A stretch of 11,170 nt of DNA, from positions 1 through 11,170 of the forward strand of contig PKCT01000141.1 in assembly GCA_002862325.1 (NCBI GenBank), in the 5' to 3' direction. Made by a program: the position numbers and the translations under genes. Positions 1 through 5,291 of this stretch are shown here, piece after piece. The notes beneath the pieces were generated by a model, which was not told where the DNA came from, searched no databases, and was given only the letters and a program-made list of their open reading frames with translations. The stretch's first letter is position 1. Each line of letters begins with the position of its first letter. Origin of the DNA: Phycisphaerae bacterium (GTDB lineage: Bacteria; Planctomycetota; Phycisphaerae; Phycisphaerales; SM1A02).

Positions 1-207
1 GATCGCGTCGCTCGGCGGCGTTCCCGGGCGGTCCGCGGTGCCCGGCGCGCCCGGTGTGACCATCGCCGGCTGTGGCCGATCCTTGGCGTGGACGTCCCAA
101 GCCCGTGCGGCGTCCTGCGCCACGGCCAGGCCGATCATCGAGAAACCTGCGAGCGCGAAGAGGGCGAAGTGCCGACGGTCGACGGCGAAGGGCGTTCGGG
201 AAGCCAT
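1..207 (-). CDS. N-terminal fragment of exported DUF1080 (3-keto-disaccharide hydrolase-like) protein
   Basis: The reading frame starts at ATG 207-205 and runs off the left edge, giving 69 residues. Residues 1-30 form a signal peptide: Arg11-Arg12-His-Phe14 followed by a hydrophobic run (FALFALAGFSMIG) and an AVA|Q cleavage site after residue 30. The Arg-Arg-x-Phe pattern makes Tat export possible. The mature start (AWDVHAKDRPQPAMVTPG, then PPSDAI) resembles the segment just before the first strand of DUF1080 lectin-like glycoside hydrolases, which usually continues into V-L-F-D-G. That family includes 3-keto-disaccharide hydrolases acting in the periplasm. The family call rests on a short linker-like stretch remembered from homologues; the catalytic domain lies outside the window. 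A GGAG lies about 11 bases upstream of the start. Confidence 0.68.
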   Translation of the reverse strand, partial: MASRTPFAVDRRHFALFALAGFSMIGLAVAQDAARAWDVHAKDRPQPAMVTPGAPGTADRPGTPPSDAI

Positions 208-301
208 GGTGCAAGTGCTCCGATGTGGGTATTCGGTGAAACGACCCGGTCGATGGTACCGCAGACGCGCTTGCCCGCGGGCGCCGGGGCCGTCCTTCTG
301 T

Positions 302-691
302 CTAGCGATTCCGCATGAAGTCCGCGACCTGCTGGAATCGAGCATCGAGGAACGAGCGAAGCTCACCGGCGACCTCGAGATCGTCGAGGGCGGCCGCCAT
401 GCACGCCAGCCACTGGTCTCGCTCGACGTCGCCGATGGGGAAGGGCGCGTGCCGCATCCGCAGTCGAGGGTGGCCTCGCCGCTGCATGTAGAGCGGTGGC
501 CCTCCCAGCCAGCCGGAGAGGAACTCGAAGAACTTCTCCCGGCTCTCGCCCAAGTCGTCGGGGTGCAACTCGCGAATGATCTTGAACGCGTCGTCGAGGT
601 CCATATGGTCGTAGAACCGGTCGGCGAGACGTCGAACGCGTTCTTCGCCCCCGATGGCATCGTATGGCGTGTCGTCCGGTCCGAAACTCAT
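302..691 (-). CDS. Group II (O-type) truncated haemoglobin
   Basis: This 129-residue protein has the usual length of a 2-on-2 globin, a small cytoplasmic haem protein that binds O2 or related ligands and is often linked to NO or oxidative stress. Alignment from memory with Mycobacterium tuberculosis GlbO places the proximal haem His (F8) at His81 in GHPRLRMRHAPF (70-83), the distal Trp (G8) at Trp94 in RDQW, and Tyr27 at B10. The CD1 residue appears to be His43 (ELHP), as in several proteobacterial group II globins, where GlbO has Tyr. The FFEFLSGWLGGPPLY stretch (54-68) is also typical. The start was chosen because homologues begin just before YDAIGG and a GGAGG sits 10 bases upstream. The frame is open further upstream to 1090, but that part does not resemble globin. 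It lies 16 bases after a small gene, so the two are probably cotranscribed. Confidence 0.95.
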   Translation of the reverse strand: MSFGPDDTPYDAIGGEERVRRLADRFYDHMDLDDAFKIIRELHPDDLGESREKFFEFLSGWLGGPPLYMQRRGHPRLRMRHAPFPIGDVERDQWLACMAAALDDLEVAGELRSFLDARFQQVADFMRNR

Positions 692-707
692 GCGTGCGAC
701 GCCTCCG

Positions 708-968
708 TCATGCGAACACCCGCGTGAGATCGCGAACCCCGATGCCGAAGTCCGAAACCAGGTCGCCATGCCCGCCCACGCCCGCGATCGCGAATCGACG
801 GATCTTGCCCGCGGAGCACATCGACGCGTCCTGAACGTCGCCTTCGATGTCCGCCCCGGGCGCTGGTTCGGCGAGCAGGAGAGCGTCCGAACCCCTGACT
901 GCGATGCGTTGCCGCCGGTGACCGGAGCCGGCGACGACCTCCATGCACTGCAGCGGCGTTGTTTGCAC
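708..968 (-). CDS. Small hypothetical protein upstream of the globin
   Basis: This 86-residue frame has a GTG start at 968-966 with a GAGG nine bases upstream; an in-frame ATG at residue 9 (944) is the alternative. I do not recognise a family. It has no membrane segment or signal peptide. The middle and end (CSAGKIRRFAIAGVGGHGDLV, continuing FGIGVRDLTRVFA) look like beta-strand-rich, glycine-containing sequence. It has two cysteines besides Cys8 in total or fewer, depending on start choice, and no obvious metal motif. Third codon positions are strongly GC-rich, as in the neighbouring real genes, and the stop lies 16 bases before the globin start with a good ribosome-binding site between them. 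These points favour a translated gene, but the overlap of other open frames in GC-rich DNA keeps certainty moderate. Confidence 0.5.
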   Translation of the reverse strand: MQTTPLQCMEVVAGSGHRRQRIAVRGSDALLLAEPAPGADIEGDVQDASMCSAGKIRRFAIAGVGGHGDLVSDFGIGVRDLTRVFA

Positions 969-1029
969 GGACTGGAACCTCGACGAAGCGTGGAAGGAGG
1001 CGACGTGGCGATCAGATGCGTCGCGTTGG

Positions 1030-1057
1030 TTGACAACGTCGACGGGACCGCTACCCT
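1030..1057 (+). promoter_or_regulatory. Sigma-70-like promoter of tRNA-Glu
   Basis: TTGACA (1030-1035), a perfect -35 box, is followed after 16 bases by TACCCT (1052-1057), which keeps the conserved TA...T of a -10 box. The mature tRNA begins 26 bases further on, which fits a short 5' leader removed by RNase P. Confidence 0.6.
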
Positions 1058-1082
1058 ACTCGGTCCGACTCGGTTCGGCGAC

Positions 1083-1154
1083 GGCCCCATCGTCTAGCGG
1101 CTAGGACACCAGGTTCTCATCCTGGGAACGGGAGTTCGATTCTCCCTGGGGTCA
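1083..1154 (+). tRNA. tRNA-Glu (anticodon CTC)
   Basis: A full cloverleaf of 72 bases folds here. The acceptor arms GGCCCCA and TGGGGTC pair with one G-U. The D arm is GTCT/GGAC, the anticodon arm CCAGG/CCTGG encloses the loop TTCTCAT, and the T arm GGGAG/CTCCC encloses TTCGATT. The anticodon CTC reads GAG, and the sequence follows the bacterial tRNA-Glu pattern (TCGTCTAG after the acceptor arm). The 3' CCA is not encoded; ATTC follows the acceptor stem. It has its own promoter and terminator and is convergent with the formyltransferase gene. Confidence 0.95.
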
Positions 1155-1161
1155 TTCGACG

Positions 1162-1189
1162 AAGCCCCTCCCCTCGCGGGAGGGGTTTT
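1162..1189 (+). terminator. Rho-independent terminator after tRNA-Glu
   Basis: A perfect 8-base-pair stem, CCCCTCCC (1165-1172) and GGGAGGGG (1178-1185), with loop CTCGC, is followed directly by TTTT (1186-1189). It starts eight bases after the end of the tRNA. In the other direction there is no T run, so it is unlikely to be an efficient terminator for the minus-strand formyltransferase gene. Confidence 0.85.
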
Positions 1190-1321
1190 CACGTCATGGA
1201 TCACGCGGCGTCGCACCTCGATCGACATCGTGGATCAGGGTGGGCGACCGCGGCACGCCGCGACCATCCGAACCGGCGATTCCATCCCACCGGCGAACGC
1301 GGGATCGCGGCGTGCGGGCGC

Positions 1322-2104
1322 TCATCCGAATCGTCGAACAGCCGCTCGGGCCCGGATCTCCGCGAGAAGTCCGAGCTCGACCCCGCGATACTCCCGTCCA
1401 AGCGACAGGTCCTGCGACGTGCCCTCGGGAAGCCCCGACATCGACTGCCGCACGATGTCGGCGTAGAGCTCCGCCCCCGCCACCACCTGCCGCGCGAACA
1501 CCGCATGCACGGTGTCCCCCGGAACGGGCGGAACCACCCGGGTCCCGAAGATCCGACCCGCATCGAGTTCGGGAACGCACTCGTGCACCGTCACACCGAC
1601 CCGATCGGGACGCCCGTCGATCAGCGGCCAGAAGTGGCACGCCACACCACGGTAGTAGGGACTCAGTCCGGTGTGGAGATTGAGGACCGGCGCACCGATC
1701 GCATCGAGCGTCGCCTTCCGGACCAGACCGGTCCCGTAGACGAGTACGAGTCCCGCGGATCCTTCGGAGACGAAGTCGACCGCATCCGGATCGTTGACGG
1801 ACCCGACGAAGTGCGCCTGCTCTACTGGGCGTTCGAGATCGAAGCGATCGCCCAAAACGCCGCGCAGGTCGGACTCTCGCCGGGCGCCGTCCCGGATCAT
1901 TCGACGGAACAGCTCCCGAAGCGCCTTGTCCACCACGCATGCGGGGCCTCGTCGCATCCAACGCTTTAACTTCGAACGAATACCGCTCGCGGGGAGCCCT
2001 TCGCGGGTCTCGATCACCACCTCGAGATCGGACACCGCCTCCCGGAGCCGGCGAGCGACGTAACGATGCTCGCAACCATCGCCCGTGAGCAGGATCACCC
2101 GCAT
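1322..2104 (-). CDS. Formyltransferase-domain protein (possible sugar N-formyltransferase)
   Basis: This 260-residue protein carries a formyl_transf_N-type domain, the fold of PurN, Fmt and the nucleotide-sugar N-formyltransferases that use N10-formyl-tetrahydrofolate. The catalytic triad of that family is visible: Asn142 and His144 in LNLHTGLSPYYRG (141-153), and Asp181 in ELDAGRIF (179-186). The N-terminus (MRVILLTGDG) is a Rossmann-type first strand and loop. Residues 40-100 are not like PurN. The last ~30 residues are short, with no clear C-terminal domain of the Fmt type. The start ATG overlaps the end of the upstream deacetylase gene by 10 bases, so the two are translationally coupled. 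That context favours a carbohydrate substrate over purine or Met-tRNA, which is inference. The substrate itself cannot be read from the sequence. Confidence 0.87.
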   Translation of the reverse strand: MRVILLTGDGCEHRYVARRLREAVSDLEVVIETREGLPASGIRSKLKRWMRRGPACVVDKALRELFRRMIRDGARRESDLRGVLGDRFDLERPVEQAHFVGSVNDPDAVDFVSEGSAGLVLVYGTGLVRKATLDAIGAPVLNLHTGLSPYYRGVACHFWPLIDGRPDRVGVTVHECVPELDAGRIFGTRVVPPVPGDTVHAVFARQVVAGAELYADIVRQSMSGLPEGTSQDLSLGREYRGVELGLLAEIRARAAVRRFG

Positions 2105-3078
2105 GCGACCGCCTCGAGCGCCTTCATCCGACGCGACTTCCGAAGCGTGCGGAGTACGGGCTTGAGTTCGAGTTCCACGGCGAGCGAACGCTCGTCGAGA
2201 TCGCCGACGGAGGTTCGGTAGTAGATCCGCGATCTTCCGCGGTTGACGCATCCCTCGACGAGGAACAAAGGTCCCAGGCCGAGTCGAGACAGCTCCGCGA
2301 CACTCGGTTCCGCATCGTCGAACGATCCGAACGGGAAACTGAAGCTTCGGAGGGTCGAATCGAGACCGGCTCCCTCCCAGGAGTCGACGACCTCGGATCG
2401 CAGGTCCTCCACCAGTCGCAGATTCGCGTGGGAGGCGGTGTGCCTCGCGATCGAGATGCCGCATCCACGCAGTCGCGGCACGTCCTCGGAGCGGAGGTAG
2501 AGCCCCGAGTCGTTGGCCTCTCTCCAGGCGTCCGCGCCGATGCCGGCCTCGATCGCCTCGCGGATTCGTCTCCGGGCCTCAAGCCCTCCGTGTGGAATCT
2601 CGTCGAGGAGGATCTCTCGAACCGGATCCTCAGACCGACCGGGCACGACCTCACCGATCAGGGAGGGGTTCCGACTTTGCGCATAGCTCAGGAGATTGTC
2701 CAGAATCATCCGGCCCTCGAAGACCGGATCGGTCACCAGGAAGAGCGTCGCGGGAACGGACCTGGACTTGAGAATCGGCCCCGCCGTCTCCAGGACCGAC
2801 CGATACGCGTCGTCGAAGGTGATGAGCAGCGCTCGACGCGGCAACGGATCGTCGGATAGGACGTCGTCCATCGAAACCAGGTCGTAGTTGCGTCGATACC
2901 AATCGACGTGGCGTTCGAACGCCTCCTCCGTGTTCGTGCACCGAAGATGCCGCGTGAAGTCGTCCTCCTTGCCAACGTGGTGGTAGAGCACGACTCGCAG
3001 CCCCGGACGAAGCATCCGGAACATCGATGGCACGCCCGCCCGACCTAACAGCGATCCGATGCGGTCTAGACTGGTCAT
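2095..3078 (-). CDS. Polysaccharide deacetylase family protein (NodB homology domain)
   Basis: This 327-residue protein has the carbohydrate esterase 4/NodB signatures in order: TFDD at 87-90 (motif 1, with the catalytic base and metal-binding Asp), HTASH at 213-217 (motif 2, the two metal-binding His), and FSFPFG at 246-251 (motif 3). An early YHHVG (32-36) is common in this family. Such enzymes remove N- or O-acetyl groups from glycans. No signal peptide or membrane segment is evident from the chosen start, so it is either cytoplasmic or exported by a route I cannot see. The start at ATG 3078 (MTSLDRIGSLLGRAG) was chosen because the protein-like sequence begins there, though its ribosome-binding site is weak; the frame stays open to 3267. 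Its stop overlaps the start of the formyltransferase gene, forming a two-gene unit. Confidence 0.88.
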   Translation of the reverse strand: MTSLDRIGSLLGRAGVPSMFRMLRPGLRVVLYHHVGKEDDFTRHLRCTNTEEAFERHVDWYRRNYDLVSMDDVLSDDPLPRRALLITFDDAYRSVLETAGPILKSRSVPATLFLVTDPVFEGRMILDNLLSYAQSRNPSLIGEVVPGRSEDPVREILLDEIPHGGLEARRRIREAIEAGIGADAWREANDSGLYLRSEDVPRLRGCGISIARHTASHANLRLVEDLRSEVVDSWEGAGLDSTLRSFSFPFGSFDDAEPSVAELSRLGLGPLFLVEGCVNRGRSRIYYRTSVGDLDERSLAVELELKPVLRTLRKSRRMKALEAVACG

Positions 3079-3153
3079 GAGGTCGGGGTCTTCATGATTG
3101 CTCGCGCCGTGCGTGCCCCGCTCGATTCGGGCGAACGGCGGTTCAACGGTCAC

Positions 3154-3176
3154 GGACCCTGCGGGTCCCCGCGGGG
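3154..3176. repeat. Two overlapping inverted repeats in the deacetylase leader
   Basis: GGACCC (3154-3159), loop TGC, GGGTCC (3163-3168) forms a perfect hairpin. It shares bases 3167-3168 with a second palindrome, CCCCGCGGGG (3167-3176). The two structures cannot fully form together. They lie about 75-100 bases before the deacetylase start. No role is established. Confidence 0.4.
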
Positions 3177-3190
3177 CTCCTCGAAGAGGT

Positions 3191-3211
3191 GGGCGGCGAC
3201 TCTCGCCGCCC
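3191..3211. repeat. Perfect 9-bp hairpin upstream of the deacetylase
   Basis: GGGCGGCGA (3191-3199) and TCGCCGCCC (3203-3211) pair perfectly around a 3-base loop. No T run follows on either strand, so a simple intrinsic terminator is not indicated. It could be leader RNA structure or a protein-binding palindrome. Confidence 0.4.
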
Positions 3212-3625
3212 TCCGGATCAAACCATTCGGCGGTACCCCTGTCAACCCCGGCAGACTCCGATGCCATTCAAGGCATCGATGAGAATCCGGCGGCGAGAAG
3301 AACGACCAGCGTGGAAGACCACCGATTCACCCGCGTCAGGGGGGCGGGGCGGAACGCGAGGAGGAAACGGGATGCCATTCGAGCGATTGGCATGTGGCGC
3401 CCAGGAACTGCTCGCTTCAAGCCTGGATTGACATGCCGGCTTGTCCTAGGTCGCAAGCGGCGAAAGACGACGGATGCCCACGAGATTCGACTCGCGTCCA
3501 CTGGCACTCACGGTGCGCGGCATCGCGCGACATCGCGTGGGTGGCACCGATGGATTCCGTCGGGGACTTCGCCGAACGCATCGTCGGAGGCTCGTCGCGA
3601 GGCATGAGAATCGGAGAAATGCGCC

Positions 3626-3694
3626 CTACGCGGCGAGCAGGACGCCGAGGTCGGCGGAGTCGATGCAGCCGTCCCCGCATCCGCGTTGTGGCCA
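3626..3694 (-). pseudogene. Broken remnant of a dockerin-like C-terminal module
   Basis: On the minus strand, 23 codons read VLWPQRGCGDGCIDSADLGV and then LLAA followed by TAG. This is the first-repeat pattern of the dockerin module (compare DGCVDSADLGVLLSAWG in the neighbouring gene). The TAG (3628-3626) stands exactly where the conserved Trp codon TGG should be, and Gly-Ala follows it as in intact copies. Bases 3621-3653 match 3807-3839, the end of the intact gene next door, at 31 of 33 positions at a constant offset of 186 bases. An in-frame stop lies just upstream, and no start or ribosome-binding site is seen. It is best read as leftover 3' end of a duplicated or recombined dockerin gene. 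Confidence 0.6.
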
Positions 3695-3706
3695 GAGGAC
3701 TCAATC

Positions 3707-3718
3707 ATGACGCGTCAT
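3707..3718. repeat. 12-bp perfect palindrome
   Basis: ATGACGCGTCAT is self-complementary and lies between the dockerin remnant and the 3' end of the beta-propeller gene. It could be a protein-binding site or a weak hairpin. In a GC-rich genome a single such site may be chance. Confidence 0.25.
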
Positions 3719-3796
3719 CAGCGTCAACTCGAATTGGACCTCGAGGGGTTCAGCCGTGGGAGGCTTCAGAGAAAACACCTGGTAGCGAAGACGAAT

Positions 3797-5167
3797 TCAG
3801 AGACACGCGCCCCACGCGGCGAGCAGGACGCCGATGTCGAAGGCGTCGGTGGTACCGTCACTGTTGAGATCGCCGCCACCCGCCCCCCAGGCGCTCAGCA
3901 GGACGCCGAGATCGGCGGAATCGACGCAACCGTCTTCGTTGAGATCCCCTTCAAGCGTGCCGAGATCGCGGAACGGCCGAAGCTTCATGAATCCGAAGCG
4001 TGCGTTGTCGATCGCGACGATCGCCCCACCGTCGCTGGTCAGGTCGATGTCCTCTGCGGCCCAGTCGTCGCCCGGACCTCCGCTGTACGTCTCCTCCCAG
4101 TCGAGTCCTCCGTTCGCATCGAACTTGACGACGTAGGCCTCCCATTGATCCGAGCAGACGCCGGCGTCGCAGTCGGAGTAGGCGTACTCGTCGCCCGTCC
4201 CCGCCGCGATCACGCATCCGCCGTCCTCGGTCGCCTTAATGCCCCACGTCTCGTCGTGGATCCAGGTGGGATTGAAGCCGCGCGGATTACCGCGTTTCCG
4301 TTCCCAGATCTGGTTGCCCGAACCGTCGAGCTTCATGGTGTAGGTATCCCAGTTCGCGGTGCCCGAGAGCGTATGACCGGCGAGGAAGATCGAGCCGTCC
4401 TCGGCCAGATCCATGCCGAAGCAGTGATCCTCGTTCGATCCCCCGAATGTTCGCGACCACAGGATGTTCCCCTTCGGATCGATCCTGATGACGCCGTACT
4501 GCAGCGCATCCTCGGTCCCGCCCGAGATCACGTATCCCTTCCCCGACGGCTTCACGCGATAGGCCTGGGACAGGTGCTCGTCGACGCTCCGACCGGAGAC
4601 CAGGTTGCCGTTCACGTCGAGAAAGCTGATGTAGCCGCGGCCGTAGACGAAGAACGTGTTGTTGGGATCCTCCGCCTGCCGATACCCCACCGCGAGGATT
4701 CCGGTCGACGTCTGCGTGAGGTGCTCGAACGCGTCGGCGCCGCCATTGTCGTGCGTGCGCTGGAAGAGCGTCGCTCCGGTCGCCTTGTCGAGTTTCAGGA
4801 TCGCGCTGTTTCGGGAGAGCATGCCGCAGATCAGGTAGCCGTCGGCCACCTCGAGCGCGGCGTTGCCCATGTTGCGACCACCGCTGCCGAACTCCTTCTG
4901 CCAGAGCAGGCCGCCCGACGCATCGGTCTTGACGACGAGGATCCGGGCGCTCGACCCGACGTATCCGGTCTCCCCCACCTGCAGGAACCCCCCGTCCTCG
5001 CACTCGAGGATGTAGTGACCGTGCGACTCCGCACGGGAACCGTTGTAGGAGGTGAACCAGTCGATGGCTGGTGGGGTCTGCTGACCGAGCGTTACGGACG
5101 ACGGGATGATGCATGCCGCGATGACGGCGAGGATCGAACGCTCGGAACGGGATACGGGATCGGTCAT
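3797..5167 (-). CDS. Exported beta-propeller-like repeat protein with C-terminal dockerin module
   Basis: This protein has 456 residues. Residues 1-28 form a signal peptide (SILAVIAACII core, cleavage near TLG|QQ). The body has recurring units of the form K/R-x-D-x-x-G-x-x-x-W-x-x-x-x-G-G at about 79-94, 227-243, 278-293 and 347-364, each near a GG-x-x-x-x-G stretch such as DGGFLQVGE, DGSIFLAGH and DGGCVIAAG. This is the pattern of PQQ/SBBP-like beta-propeller blades in exported bacterial proteins. Residues 408-429 and 433-455 are two EF-hand-like dockerin repeats (GDLNEDGCVDSADLGVLLSAWG and a more divergent second copy with TTDAFDIG), ending WGACL. The start has a GGAG about nine bases upstream. 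It follows the glycoside hydrolase gene by 124 bases on the same strand and may share its transcript. The ligand and function are unknown. Confidence 0.88.
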   Translation of the reverse strand: MTDPVSRSERSILAVIAACIIPSSVTLGQQTPPAIDWFTSYNGSRAESHGHYILECEDGGFLQVGETGYVGSSARILVVKTDASGGLLWQKEFGSGGRNMGNAALEVADGYLICGMLSRNSAILKLDKATGATLFQRTHDNGGADAFEHLTQTSTGILAVGYRQAEDPNNTFFVYGRGYISFLDVNGNLVSGRSVDEHLSQAYRVKPSGKGYVISGGTEDALQYGVIRIDPKGNILWSRTFGGSNEDHCFGMDLAEDGSIFLAGHTLSGTANWDTYTMKLDGSGNQIWERKRGNPRGFNPTWIHDETWGIKATEDGGCVIAAGTGDEYAYSDCDAGVCSDQWEAYVVKFDANGGLDWEETYSGGPGDDWAAEDIDLTSDGGAIVAIDNARFGFMKLRPFRDLGTLEGDLNEDGCVDSADLGVLLSAWGAGGGDLNSDGTTDAFDIGVLLAAWGACL

Positions 5168-5291
5168 GCGGAGACTCCAAGAAACGGGCGATCAGGGCCG
5201 AGGCTCCTGTAGACGAAGAACGCGCACTTGAAGGCCATGGGCCATGTTCTCCGCCAGGCGAACTAAAGCGGCAGCGGCCGGCCACCATGCA

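Larger units (their letters stand above)
3079..3625. other. Non-coding stretch with clustered hairpins upstream of the deacetylase
   Basis: I see no convincing gene here. Short open frames exist on both strands but lack ribosome-binding sites and family resemblance. Near the deacetylase start lie several perfect inverted repeats, listed separately. Further out there are two copies of the 10-base word GATGCCATTC (3260-3269 and 3371-3380), each able to form a small hairpin (CGATGCC/GGCATCG at 3259-3278; ATGCCA/TGGCAT at 3372-3393). Confidence 0.45.

Noticed and set aside
692..1090. N-terminal extension of the globin frame
   Set aside because: Globin homology starts at the ATG at 691 with a GGAGG upstream. 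The extension is Arg/Ser-rich and overlaps the tRNA and its promoter.
1201..1563. Second minus-strand frame overlapping the formyltransferase end
   Set aside because: It is a shifted-frame shadow of the formyltransferase gene, rich in Arg and Ser, with no motif.
3079..3267. 63-residue N-terminal extension of the deacetylase
   Set aside because: The frame is open to an ATG at 3267, but the extension has no ribosome-binding site, no family resemblance, and is dense in hairpins. I prefer the start at 3078, while noting that its own ribosome-binding site is weak.
3268..3507. 79-residue minus-strand frame with a hydrophobic end
   Set aside because: It ends in a signal-peptide-like stretch just before its stop, with no ribosome-binding site and no partner frame. 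It may be decayed sequence, but cannot be supported as a gene.
3686..5212. 508-residue plus-strand open frame
   Set aside because: It lies antisense to the beta-propeller/dockerin gene. Its product lacks domain resemblance, and long antisense frames are expected opposite GC-rich genes.
5168..5291. Possible terminator between the hydrolase and the beta-propeller gene
   Set aside because: Short palindromes such as GGCCGGCC occur, but no stem followed by a T run on the minus strand is visible, so no terminator is called and cotranscription stays possible.
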